Assembly (NCBI RefSeq): GCF_036206005.1
Contig: NZ_CP108143.1
Location: forward strand, 3,672,001 to 3,736,000
From: Streptomyces sp. NBC_00178
GTDB taxonomy: Bacteria > Actinomycetota > Actinomycetes > Streptomycetales > Streptomycetaceae
Length of the DNA: 64,000 bases
Direction of reading: 5' to 3'
Of this stretch, positions 41,533-49,234 are shown piece by piece (positions within the stretch are counted from its first letter, which is position 1; every line of letters starts with the position of its first letter). The notes below the pieces were generated by a model. The model saw only the letters and a list, made by a program, of their open reading frames with translations. It was not told the DNA's origin and made no database searches. Made by a program: the position numbers and the translations under genes.

Positions 41533-42942
41533 TCAGCCGACGAGCGCGTCGGGCTTCCCCTTGCTCCGCGGGCGTTCGTCGACCATCTTGCCCCACACGA
41601 TCATTCGGTACGTACTCGTGAATTCCGGCGTACAGGTCGTCAGTGTGATGTACCTGCCGGGGCCGGTGAACCCGGAACCCGGGGGGACTTCGTCGATCAC
41701 CGCCACGTTCGAGGGCGACGTCTGCGGAAGGATGCTGGTCATCTCGTACGTGTAGTAGGCCTCCTGGGTCTCGACCACGATCGGGTCACCGGGCTTCAGC
41801 TTGTTGATGTAGCGGAACGGTTCGCCATGGGTGTTGCGGTGACCCGCCACCGCGAAGTTGCCCTGCTTCGCCGACGGCATCGCGGTCTTCAGCTTGCCCT
41901 CGCCGTAGTGACCGACCATGCCCCGGTCGAGGACCTTCTCCTTGCTGATGCCCTCGGCGATCGGCGCGACGACGTCCAGCTTGGGGATGTGCATGATGGC
42001 GAACCCCTGGCCCGGTTCGAAGGCCCCCGGACTGCGCTCGCCACTCGCCCAGTCGTCCTGGATCTTGTGCGTCTCCCGGCCGGCGATCTGGTCGGCCCGG
42101 ACGTTGGTCCACCACAGCTGGTAGGTGACGAACAGGAGCATCAGCACGCCGAAGGTGATGAAGACTTCTCCGACGACGCGGCTCGCCACCACGGCGGGGC
42201 TCTCCTTGGCCGCACGGGCCGCGCGACGAGCCTCCACGCGTGACATCGGGGCCCCGGACGCCGCCGTCCCGGATGCCGCGGGCGGCCCGGGTTCCGGCCG
42301 GCGTCTTCCGCGCCCCTTGGCGGCCCGCCGGCGCTCGGCCCGGCCACCGGTGGCCGTCGTCCCGTCCGAGACGGCCGTTGCCGCGGCCGTCGCCGAGTCG
42401 GTGGCCGCCGCGGAGTCCGTCGCTTCCGGGCCCTGTGCCCGCCGGATGTCGGCGGTCCGCAGGGCTATGGTCTCGTCGCCGCCGGCCGGCCGCGCCTGGG
42501 GCGGGACCCCGGCCCGGCCGGGCGCGGGGCGCCGTGGCGACGACGGCGCGGCCGGCTTCTCCGCGGTGTCCCGCGAGGGTTCCGCCACCGCGGTCGCGAG
42601 ACCGGGCAGTACGGCGGTCCCTTCGGCGGGGCCCGCCGTGGGTCCCGTGCCCGGCCGCTGCTGCCCGTACCAGTCCCGCTGGTAGCCCTCGGGGTCGTAC
42701 CACTCTCCGGGGGTCTCCACGGGCGTCCGGGGCGCCGTCCTGGGCGTCTCGGACGCCCCGGGCGGCTCCTCGTCGGCCCCCGCGGTCTCCGGGCGGGGCC
42801 AGTTCGAGGCGTGCTGCTCCGGCAGGGGGTCGTTCAGCGGATCAGCGAGCTGTTCCACCGCCGCCTCGAACGTGCCGTCGGGCTCGTACGCTCCCCGCGC
42901 GTACGAGCCTTCCTGCCCGGAATCGGGGCGGAACGAGGTCAC
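41533..42942 (-). CDS. srtE1: Class E sortase (SrtE1-like) with long N-terminal extension
   Basis: 469 residues. The first ~245 are acidic and Pro/Ala/Ser/Arg-rich, with no domain visible, presumably cytoplasmic and disordered. A transmembrane helix (VGEVFITFGVLMLLFVTYQLWW) is followed by the sortase domain: catalytic His in VAGHRNTHG, Cys in ITLTTCTPEF, Arg in STYRMIVWGK. GTG 42942 is chosen because it overlaps the pabA-type stop (GTGA). Class E sortases prefer LAxTG substrates. The two tandem sortases may have distinct or overlapping clients. Confidence 0.87.
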   Translation of the reverse strand: MTSFRPDSGQEGSYARGAYEPDGTFEAAVEQLADPLNDPLPEQHASNWPRPETAGADEEPPGASETPRTAPRTPVETPGEWYDPEGYQRDWYGQQRPGTGPTAGPAEGTAVLPGLATAVAEPSRDTAEKPAAPSSPRRPAPGRAGVPPQARPAGGDETIALRTADIRRAQGPEATDSAAATDSATAAATAVSDGTTATGGRAERRRAAKGRGRRRPEPGPPAASGTAASGAPMSRVEARRAARAAKESPAVVASRVVGEVFITFGVLMLLFVTYQLWWTNVRADQIAGRETHKIQDDWASGERSPGAFEPGQGFAIMHIPKLDVVAPIAEGISKEKVLDRGMVGHYGEGKLKTAMPSAKQGNFAVAGHRNTHGEPFRYINKLKPGDPIVVETQEAYYTYEMTSILPQTSPSNVAVIDEVPPGSGFTGPGRYITLTTCTPEFTSTYRMIVWGKMVDERPRSKGKPDALVG

Positions 42943-43577
42943 GCCGCTACCTTGCCCACCACTGGGGCGAGCCCCACCGATCTCGCGACGGCCCCCACGT
43001 CGCCGCACCGCTCCAGCCAGTTGGCGAGCATCAGGTGCCCGTGCTCCGTGAGCACCGACTCGGGGTGGAACTGCACGCCCTCCACAGCCTGTTCACGGTG
43101 GCGCAGCCCCATGATGATGCCGTCGACGGTGCGTGCGGTGACCTCGAGTTCGGGCGGGATCGTCGCGGGTTCGGCGGCGAGCGAGTGGTACCGCGTCGCG
43201 GTGAAGGGGGACGGCAGTCCGGCGAACACCCCCTGGCCGTCGTGCAGTACGGGGGATGTCTTGCCGTGCAGCAGCTCCGGAGCCCGGTCCACGACACCGC
43301 CGTAGGCGACGGCCATCGACTGCATGCCCAGGCAGACACCGAAGACCGGGACGCCGCTCCGCGCACAGTGGTGCACCATCTCGATGCAGACACCGGCTTC
43401 TTCGGGTGTTCCCGGGCCGGGGGAGAGCAGGACTCCGTCGAACCCGTCGTCGGCGTGTGCCGTGGTCACCTGGTCGTTGCGGACGACTTCGCACTCCGCG
43501 CCGAGCTGGTAGAGGTACTGGACGAGGTTGAAGACGAAGCTGTCGTAGTTGTCGACGACGAGAATGCGTGCGCTCAC
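42939..43577 (-). CDS. pabA: Glutamine amidotransferase, aminodeoxychorismate/anthranilate synthase component II
   Basis: 212 residues, class I amidotransferase supplying ammonia to PabB or TrpE. NYDSFVFNLVQYL, the oxyanion block SPGPGTPEEAG, nucleophile Cys in FGVCLGMQ, and catalytic His-Glu in VQFHPESV are all present. PabA and TrpG cannot be separated by sequence alone; no pabB or trpE gene is adjacent. It overlaps both the sortase (GTGA) and the small membrane protein gene upstream, an odd company for a folate/tryptophan enzyme. Confidence 0.9.
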   Translation of the reverse strand: MSARILVVDNYDSFVFNLVQYLYQLGAECEVVRNDQVTTAHADDGFDGVLLSPGPGTPEEAGVCIEMVHHCARSGVPVFGVCLGMQSMAVAYGGVVDRAPELLHGKTSPVLHDGQGVFAGLPSPFTATRYHSLAAEPATIPPELEVTARTVDGIIMGLRHREQAVEGVQFHPESVLTEHGHLMLANWLERCGDVGAVARSVGLAPVVGKVAA

Positions 43578-43762
43578 TGACCGGTCCCCGCTCCGCCCGT
43601 GCCTTGGCCGTCCACCGTCACGTCACCGAACGGCAGCAGAGGCTCCGCCCACGGGAAGACGTACTGGAAGAGCGCGTAGACAACCGCCAGGGCCAGCACG
43701 AGCGAGATGAAGCCCCGTACCCATGTGTTGCCCGGCAGATGCCGCCAGATCCAGCCGTACAT
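43574..43762 (-). CDS. Small membrane protein of unknown function
   Basis: 62 residues. One transmembrane helix (GFISLVLALAVVYALFQYVF, about 17-36) followed by a short outward or cytoplasmic tail with GDVTVDGQGTGGAG. A conserved-looking N-terminus MYGWIWRHLPGNTWVRG precedes the helix. The stop overlaps the pabA start, and downstream lie two sortases, so it is in a cell-envelope operon. I do not recognise a named family. Confidence 0.7.
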   Translation of the reverse strand: MYGWIWRHLPGNTWVRGFISLVLALAVVYALFQYVFPWAEPLLPFGDVTVDGQGTGGAGTGQ

Positions 43763-43924
43763 GCTGTTGCCTCCGTTCGGTACGGCACCAGACTAAACGG
43801 CGCGGGCTCAGGCGTGGGTCAGCTGTGGAAAGCCACCGGGACGGGTCCGTCACACGCACGTCGTACGGGTCCGCCCCGGCGCGTCGCACGGGGCGCCGGC
43901 GCCGCTGGGGCCCGGCCGGGCGGC

Positions 43925-44692
43925 CTACCGCACCGGCTGCGCGTAGTGGAGGTCGACGGTGCCCGCGTAGCCGGGGAGCGTCAGCCTGTCGCTCTCCTCG
44001 ACCTTCCATCCCAGCCCGTACGCCTTCACGTACAACTGGTAGTTCTGGATCGCCGTGGAGTCGTCCAGCGCCTGCCTGAGCCTCCCCCGGTCCCCGACGG
44101 CCGTGACCTTGTACGGAGGCGAGTAGACCCGGCCCTGCAGGATCAGGGTGTTGCCGACGCAGCGCACCGCGCTCGTGGAGATCAGGCGCTGGTCCATCAC
44201 CCGGATCCCCTTCGCGCCGCCCTGCCAGAGGGCGTTGACCACGGCCTGGAGGTCCTGCTGGTGGATGACCAGGTCGTTCGGCTGCGGGTCGGGATATCCC
44301 GGGTTGGCCGTGGCGTTGGGCGGCGCGTCGTTCAGCGTCACCGAAAGCGCCTCCCCGGTGACCGCCGTGGTGCCCGCGGCCTTCTCCAGGGCGTCCAGTT
44401 CGGCGTCCTGGGCGCGGGTGCGTCCGTCGTCCCGACGGGCGAGGGTGTCGATGTCCGCGCGGACGGATGCGGTCGATTCGTCCAGTTCCGCGTTCTTCTC
44501 ACTGCGCTGCTGGATGAGATCGGAGAGTTTCAGCAGCGAGGAGTCGGTGCGGATGTCGGTCCCCTTGGCCGCGTTGGCACTGGTGACGAAGATCAGTCCG
44601 GCCAGCGCGAAGACGGCAGCCGTGAGGCCCTGGACCGGCCGGCGCGAGATGCGCCGGGCCGGGCCTCGAGGAGAGTCGTCAGAATTGCTCAA
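43925..44692 (-). CDS. DUF881 domain membrane protein
   Basis: 255 residues. Short cytoplasmic basic N-terminus (ARRISRRPVQG), one transmembrane helix (LTAAVFALAGLIFVTSAN, about 23-40), a coiled-coil-like segment (about 50-100: LLKLSDLIQQRSEKNAELDE) and the DUF881 domain (about 110-250: SVTLNDAPP, LVIHQQDLQAVVNALWQGGAKG, STSAVRCVGNTLILQG). In Actinobacteria DUF881 proteins often lie beside crgA and division genes. The start is a TTG, with AAGGAG 11 nt upstream; there is no better ATG or GTG near it. Confidence 0.85.
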   Translation of the reverse strand: MSNSDDSPRGPARRISRRPVQGLTAAVFALAGLIFVTSANAAKGTDIRTDSSLLKLSDLIQQRSEKNAELDESTASVRADIDTLARRDDGRTRAQDAELDALEKAAGTTAVTGEALSVTLNDAPPNATANPGYPDPQPNDLVIHQQDLQAVVNALWQGGAKGIRVMDQRLISTSAVRCVGNTLILQGRVYSPPYKVTAVGDRGRLRQALDDSTAIQNYQLYVKAYGLGWKVEESDRLTLPGYAGTVDLHYAQPVR

Positions 44693-44828
44693 CGTACCCT
44701 TATCTCCTTAGGCGCCACGGAAGCACTACGCTAACGGACGCCCCGGGGAGGCAGCATTCCCCCTCGCGCCCCGGCGCCAGCCACAGATCCCTGCGCGGTC
44801 ACGCAGCGCATCGACAGGAGAGTCCCTC

Positions 44829-45083
44829 GTGCCGAAGTCACGTATCCGCAAGAAGGCAGACTTCACGCCGCCGCCGGCGAAGCAGTCGACGAGCATAAAG
44901 CTGGGCAACCGCAGTTGGGTGGCGCCGGTGATGCTGGCGCTCTTCCTGGTCGGTCTGGCCTGGATCGTGCTCTTCTACGTCACCGAGGGCGACATGCCGC
45001 TCAGCGCGCTGGGCAACTGGAACATCGTGGTGGGCTTCGGCTTCATCGCCGGTGGCTTCGGCGTCTCCACGCAGTGGAAGTAG
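44829..45083 (+). CDS. crgA: Cell division protein CrgA
   Basis: 84-residue two-helix membrane protein that co-ordinates septation by recruiting FtsI/FtsQ. Basic N-terminus [16 protein letters not shown]; helix 1 [22 protein letters not shown]; connector [14 protein letters not shown]; helix 2 [15 protein letters not shown]. This matches the CrgA pattern. Starts at GTG 44829. Divergent from the DUF881 gene. Downstream DNA holds a DnaA-box cluster. Confidence 0.93.
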   Translation: MPKSRIRKKADFTPPPAKQSTSIKLGNRSWVAPVMLALFLVGLAWIVLFYVTEGDMPLSALGNWNIVVGFGFIAGGFGVSTQWK

Positions 45084-45096
45084 CTCTGCCCTGAAG

Positions 45097-45299
45097 TTAC
45101 CCACAGAGTTATCCACAGGCGGGGGAAAAGGTCAGACGATCTGTGGATAACTTCCCTCGCTGTTGACGCCGGTGTGACTACACACTTACGCACTGCGAGA
45201 GGGCGCGCCCCTTGTCCTGGCTGGTAAAACCCGGTCCAGCGACAAGGGGCACACCTGTTCGCCACGTCGTGCACAAGATCAGGCACGTTCTGTGGACAA
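45097..45299. promoter_or_regulatory. DnaA-box cluster downstream of crgA
   Basis: TTACCCACA (45097-45105, one mismatch), perfect TTATCCACA (45109-45117), perfect TTATCCACA on the minus strand (45142-45150), and perfect TTGTCCACA on the minus strand (45291-45299). It lies between crgA and the convergent rhomboid gene, about 18.5 kb from oriC. No promoter for either neighbour is expected here. Confidence 0.65.
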
Positions 45300-45325
45300 C
45301 CGCACCCCCGAAGCGCCGATTCCGC

Positions 45326-46231
45326 TCAGGTCAGCGCTGCGGTCCTCGCCAGGACGACGATCACGACCACGAGCAGGACCAGCGCGCAGGCGCCGTACTG
45401 CACGAGATTCCGGCGCTCGCGCGGTGCGTGGATCATGGCGATCGCGATCAGGGCTCCGGCGACGAGTCCCCCGACGTGCGCCTGCCAGGCGATCCGGCCC
45501 CACGGGTTGAAGGTGAAGATCAGGTTCACCACGAGCAGCGCGACGACCGGACGCAGGTCGTAGTTCATCCGCCGCATGAGCACCGCCGTGGCGCCCAGGA
45601 GACCGAATACGGCGCCGGAGGCCCCGAGCGAGCCCTGTGCGGGGCCTGCGATCAGGTAGGTGAGCGCGCCGCCCGCGAGCCCGGAGAGCAGGTACAGCGC
45701 GAGGTAGCGGACCCGGCCGAGTGCCGCTTCCAGAGGGCCTCCGAGCCACCACAGCCCCAGCATGTTGAAGGCGATGTGCCACACCTCCACGTGCAGGAAC
45801 ATCGACGTCACCAGGCGGTACCACTGCCCCTCGGCCACGCCCTCGTACCCGGCGGACGGGTCGTCCGTGGTGGCGCGGCCGAACAGCAGGAGATCGTCGA
45901 GGAACTCCGGCCTCGCCCAGACCACGACGAAGACGATGAGGTTGAGGGCGATCAGAATCTTGGTGATCAGCCTCGGGTCGGCCGCGACACCGCCGCCGGC
46001 CAGGGTCCGCGGCCGCGCGGCCGCGGTGTGATGGCCGGTCCCGGAGCCCTGGCGGACACATTCCGGGCACTGGAATCCGACCGATGCCCCGATCATGCAG
46101 TCCGGGCAGATCGGGCGCTCGCACCTGGTGCAGCGGATCCCGGTCTCCCGATCCGGGTGCCGGTAGCAGGTGGGAGGGCCGCCCGCAGCCGCGGACCCGT
46201 CCTGGCCTTCCGGCGGCTGCTGCTTCTCCAT
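45326..46231 (-). CDS. Rhomboid family intramembrane serine protease
   Basis: 301 residues. The N-terminal region (about 20-65) has a zinc-binding B-box-like cluster CYRHPDRETGIRCTRCERPICPDC. Then six to seven helices follow with the rhomboid fold. The catalytic Ser is in GASGAVFGLL and the His in AHVGGLVAGAL; HIAFNMLGLWWLG holds the conserved HxxxN loop. It cleaves membrane-embedded substrates. Substrate is unknown. The gene is on the opposite strand to crgA. Confidence 0.92.
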   Translation of the reverse strand: MEKQQPPEGQDGSAAAGGPPTCYRHPDRETGIRCTRCERPICPDCMIGASVGFQCPECVRQGSGTGHHTAAARPRTLAGGGVAADPRLITKILIALNLIVFVVVWARPEFLDDLLLFGRATTDDPSAGYEGVAEGQWYRLVTSMFLHVEVWHIAFNMLGLWWLGGPLEAALGRVRYLALYLLSGLAGGALTYLIAGPAQGSLGASGAVFGLLGATAVLMRRMNYDLRPVVALLVVNLIFTFNPWGRIAWQAHVGGLVAGALIAIAMIHAPRERRNLVQYGACALVLLVVVIVVLARTAALT

Positions 46232-46422
46232 CGGTCACGGCCCCTTCGGTCCTCGTCCGGGGAGGCGGCGCACATGTGACCACCTGCTCGCCCGTTATGT
46301 AGCAGTACGGACGAGCAGCGCGGTTGGTTCCCGCACGGGTGGCCCGCCTGCCGGACGGTGCCTCCGTGCGGCCTGCCCGCCCGCTTGCCCGGGCGGTGAC
46401 TCCGGCGGGACGCGATCGTCGG

Positions 46423-46950
46423 TCAGCGGGTCTCGACGACGACCGACTCGATCACGACGTCCTGGAGCGGCCGGTCGGTACGCGGGTTGGTCGGAGCGGC
46501 CGCGATGGCGTCCACGACCTTCCTGCCCGCCTCGTCGGCGACCTCGCCGAAGATGGTGTGCTTGCCGGTCAGCCAGGCGGTGGGCGACACCGTGACGAAG
46601 AACTGCGATCCGTTGGTGCCCGGCCCCGCGTTCGCCATCGCCAGCAGGTAGGGCTGGGTGAAGGCGAGATCGGGGTGGAACTCGTCGGCGAACTCGTACC
46701 CCGGGCCCCCCGTTCCGTTGCCGAGCGGGTCGCCGCCCTGGATCATGAAGCCGCTGATGACGCGGTGGAAGACGGTCCCGTCGTACAGCTTGTCCGTGGA
46801 CTTCCGGCCGGTCCCCGGGTCGGTCCACTCACGCTCGCCCGTGGCGAGCTCGACGAAGTTCCTGACCGTCTTGGGCGCGTGGTTCGGCAGAAGCCGGATC
46901 GCGATGTCGCCGTGGTTGGTCTTCAAGGTGGCGTAAAGCTCCTCGGCCAC
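46423..46950 (-). CDS. Peptidyl-prolyl cis-trans isomerase, cyclophilin type
   Basis: 175-residue cytoplasmic cyclophilin. Catalytic and binding residues visible: FHRVISGFMIQGGDPLG (Arg, Phe, Met, Gln), ANAGPGTNGSQFFVTV and TGKHTIFGEVADEA. The N-terminus VAEELYATLKTNHGDI at GTG 46950 matches the family; the longer frame is unsupported. It resembles PpiA of Streptomyces. 349 bp of DNA upstream separates it from the DUF5324 gene. Confidence 0.94.
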   Translation of the reverse strand: MAEELYATLKTNHGDIAIRLLPNHAPKTVRNFVELATGEREWTDPGTGRKSTDKLYDGTVFHRVISGFMIQGGDPLGNGTGGPGYEFADEFHPDLAFTQPYLLAMANAGPGTNGSQFFVTVSPTAWLTGKHTIFGEVADEAGRKVVDAIAAAPTNPRTDRPLQDVVIESVVVETR

Positions 46951-47299
46951 GATCTGCCTTCCGTAAGTCCTCGCTGGTGACCCCCGATCCTCGCACGGCA
47001 CACCCCCTCACCACCCCGGTCACCGCGCTGCGCCGGGGCCGCGCTCACCGTGTCGCCCGTTTTCCCCCACGCCTCTCCGGTCGGCCGCGCACGCGGGTGC
47101 GGCCATGTGCCCGACAGCGTGGAGCGCGCCGACACGAACCGTGGCAACGTCGCCGACACGCTCCCCCTGCACCGAACTGACCGAGAATGCCGACATGACC
47201 CGGATGCCCGTCCCGCATGGCGCTCTGTGCCTCAGCGGGCATGATTTCGAATTGGGTGGATAGGCGGAGTACCTACCCGCCACCAAGGAGGAGGATCCC
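46951..47299. other. Intergenic region between ppiase and DUF5324 gene
   Basis: 349 bp with divergent promoters presumed. GATTTCGAATTGGGTGGATA near 47242 is the only AT-rich patch. No repeat, operator or extra ORF is convincing. Confidence 0.4.
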
Positions 47300-48019
47300 G
47301 TGACCCGCATCGACAGCGTGCGCGCCGCAACCTACTCGGCGAAGGACAGCGCGCAGCACGCCGCGGAAGTGGTGGCGCCGTACGCCGACACAGCCAAGGA
47401 ACAGGCCGCGCACTACGCCCAGGAGGCCCGCGCCCGCCTCGCGCCCAAGATGTCGAAGGCAGCCGCGCAGGCCCGCGTCCAGTACGACGCGTACCTCGCG
47501 CCTCGCATCGAGCAGGCACTGACCCACGTGCCCCCCAAGGTCGACGAGGCCGCGCACAAGGCGGCTGTACGGACGCGCAGTGCGGCCCGGACGGCGGCGG
47601 ACTACACCGTGCCCCGTGTCGAGTACGCCGTGGCGGCGAGCCGCCCCATGGCGGAGGAGGCCACCGCACGCAGTACGGCCGCCCTGGCGGCGCTGCGCGG
47701 GCAGGTCACGGCCAAGGAGATCCACAAGCTCGTCAGGAAGCACGAGCGGCGGGCCAAGGCCGGCCGGGCGGCCAAGGGCCTCCTCGTGCTCGGTGTGCTG
47801 GCCGGCGGAGCCCTCGCCGCCTGGAAGTGGTGGGACAAGCAGGCCAACCCGGACTGGCTCGTCGAGCCGCCCGCCCCCACCGAGGTGGCTGACGATCGCG
47901 CTCCGCTGACCTCGGTGGACGGCAGCAGCACTTCCGTCCTCGACCCCGAGGTCCGCGTCAAGCAGGACGAGGCCGAGTCCGGCTCGGACCGTGCGGACGG
48001 CCGGGACGACAACCGCTGA
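47300..48019 (+). CDS. DUF5324 family protein
   Basis: 239 residues, function unknown. The N-terminal ~130 residues are Ala-rich and helical, with repeated AxxxA and KxxE patterns ([40 protein letters not shown]), suggesting an amphipathic or phasin-like helix bundle. One hydrophobic segment (GLLVLGVLAGGALAAW, about 155-172) is followed by an acidic tail. RBS AAGGAGGAGG before the GTG is strong. The name follows the Streptomyces family as I recall it. Confidence 0.75.
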   Translation: MTRIDSVRAATYSAKDSAQHAAEVVAPYADTAKEQAAHYAQEARARLAPKMSKAAAQARVQYDAYLAPRIEQALTHVPPKVDEAAHKAAVRTRSAARTAADYTVPRVEYAVAASRPMAEEATARSTAALAALRGQVTAKEIHKLVRKHERRAKAGRAAKGLLVLGVLAGGALAAWKWWDKQANPDWLVEPPAPTEVADDRAPLTSVDGSSTSVLDPEVRVKQDEAESGSDRADGRDDNR

Positions 48020-48058
48020 CCGACGACGCCGGCCCGGATCCCCGGGAAACGGACGTCT

Positions 48059-48100
48059 GCGAGGGGCGCCGGAGACCTCAGTGTCTCCGGCGCCCCTCGC
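48059..48100 (+). terminator. Terminator downstream of the DUF5324 gene
   Basis: 18-bp stem with a 6-nt loop: GCGAGGGGCGCCGGAGAC (48059-48076) / GTCTCCGGCGCCCCTCGC (48083-48100), 39 bp beyond the DUF5324 stop and one base before a parS site. Confidence 0.9.
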
Positions 48101-48101
48101 C

Positions 48102-48115
48102 GTTTCACGTGAAAC
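48102..48115. other. parS site (ParB-binding palindrome)
   Basis: Perfect GTTTCACGTGAAAC immediately after the terminator hairpin. Third parS in the window and nearest to oriC, about 16 kb away. Confidence 0.95.
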
Positions 48116-48189
48116 GGAGACGCGTACCGGTGGGATCCGGTGTCAGGCCGTGACAGCCCGGCACACCGGCCGCTTCCGCGGACCGATGA

Positions 48190-48245
48190 GCCTGAGGGGC
48201 ACGTCTCGACGGGCGTGGGGGCACGTCTCGATGAGCCCGGGGGCA
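48190..48245. repeat. Short imperfect direct repeat
   Basis: GGGGCACGTCTCGACGGGCG is followed by GGGGGCACGTCTCGATGAGCC about 25 bp later, with a degenerate third copy (GGGGGCAACGTC). No function is apparent. Confidence 0.5.
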
Positions 48246-48275
48246 ACGTCCGCCCACGACCGTGCCGATCCACGA

Positions 48276-48320
48276 GAAGAGCCCGGGCCACCTGCTTTCC
48301 GCAGGTGGCCCGGGCTCTTC
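48276..48320 (-). terminator. Terminator of tRNA-Ala
   Basis: 20-bp perfect stem, GAAGAGCCCGGGCCACCTGC (48276-48295) / GCAGGTGGCCCGGGCTCTTC (48301-48320), 5-nt loop TTTCC, starting 5 nt beyond the tRNA 3' end. Confidence 0.92.
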
Positions 48321-48325
48321 GGATG

Positions 48326-48398
48326 TGGAGCCTAGGAGATTCGAACTCCTGACATCTGCCTTGCAAAGGCAGCGCTCTACCAACTGAGCTAAGGCCCC
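48326..48398 (-). tRNA. tRNA-Ala (TGC)
   Basis: 73 nt. Acceptor GGGGCCT pairs (one G-U) with AGGCTCC, discriminator A; CCA not encoded. D-arm AGCTCAGTTGGTAGAGC, anticodon arm CTGCC-TTTGCAA-GGCAG giving TGC, T-arm AGGAGTTCGAATCTCCT. Confidence 0.96.
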
Positions 48399-48568
48399 GA
48401 AACGAGGGCATCGCAGCGCACATCCCTGCCACGAGGTCCGTCGCAGAACAGAGTACCGGGTGACCCCCTGAAACCTGCAAAAGGATTGGGACTCCCGGTC
48501 TGGAACCGCTCTCCGTAAGATGCACGACGAGGTTCGCAGCAGCGAAGCCGCAGCGATGGGGAGACGCA

Positions 48569-49117
48569 ATGGACGCAGCGCAGCAAGAGGCCACGGCTAG
48601 AGCCAGAGAGCTCCAGCGCAGCTGGTACGGGGAGCCGCTGGGAGCGCTCTTCCGCAGGCTGATAGACGACCTGGGCCTGAATCAGGCCCGGCTCGCCGCG
48701 GTGCTCGGGCTGTCGGCCCCGATGCTCTCCCAGTTGATGAGCGGCCAGCGCGCCAAGATCGGCAACCCCGCCGTGGTCCAGCGGGTCCAGGCGCTCCAGG
48801 AGCTGGCGGGCCTGGTGGCGGACGGCAGCGTCAGCGCGGGAGAGGCGACGGACCGGATGGAAGAGATCAAGAAGTCCCAGGGCGGCTCCGTCCTCACCAG
48901 CACCGGCCAGACCGCCACCACCGGCGGAGCTCCCACCGTGCGCCGCGTGGTCCGTGAGATCCAGTCGCTGCTGCGGTCGGTCGCCGCGGCAGGAGACATC
49001 ATCGACGCGGCCGACTCCCTCGCCCCCGCACACCCCGAACTGGCAGAGTTCCTCAGGGTGTACGGGGCCGGACGCACCGCCGACGCGGTAGCGCACTACG
49101 AAGCCCACCAGAGCTAG
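48569..49117 (+). CDS. Helix-turn-helix DNA-binding protein
   Basis: 182 residues. A helix-turn-helix (about 25-62) reads FRRLIDDLGLNQARLAAVLGLSAPMLSQLMSGQRAKIG, which fits the Cro/C1 (XRE) layout. The C-terminal half is helical with a linker rich in Gly/Thr. No ligand domain is recognised. It is followed by a Ser/Thr kinase 117 bp downstream on the same strand; the kinase may phosphorylate it, which is inference. RBS GGGGAG before ATG. Confidence 0.8.
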   Translation: MDAAQQEATARARELQRSWYGEPLGALFRRLIDDLGLNQARLAAVLGLSAPMLSQLMSGQRAKIGNPAVVQRVQALQELAGLVADGSVSAGEATDRMEEIKKSQGGSVLTSTGQTATTGGAPTVRRVVREIQSLLRSVAAAGDIIDAADSLAPAHPELAEFLRVYGAGRTADAVAHYEAHQS

Positions 49118-49234
49118 GGCCCTTCACCAGGAGCAGGCCCCAGGGCCCGGAACTGCCACGGGGAAGCACAGCCCGTGGCAGTATCCCGACAGCCGGGGCA
49201 CGAACCGATACGGAACGGGAGCGGGCACAGCGCT

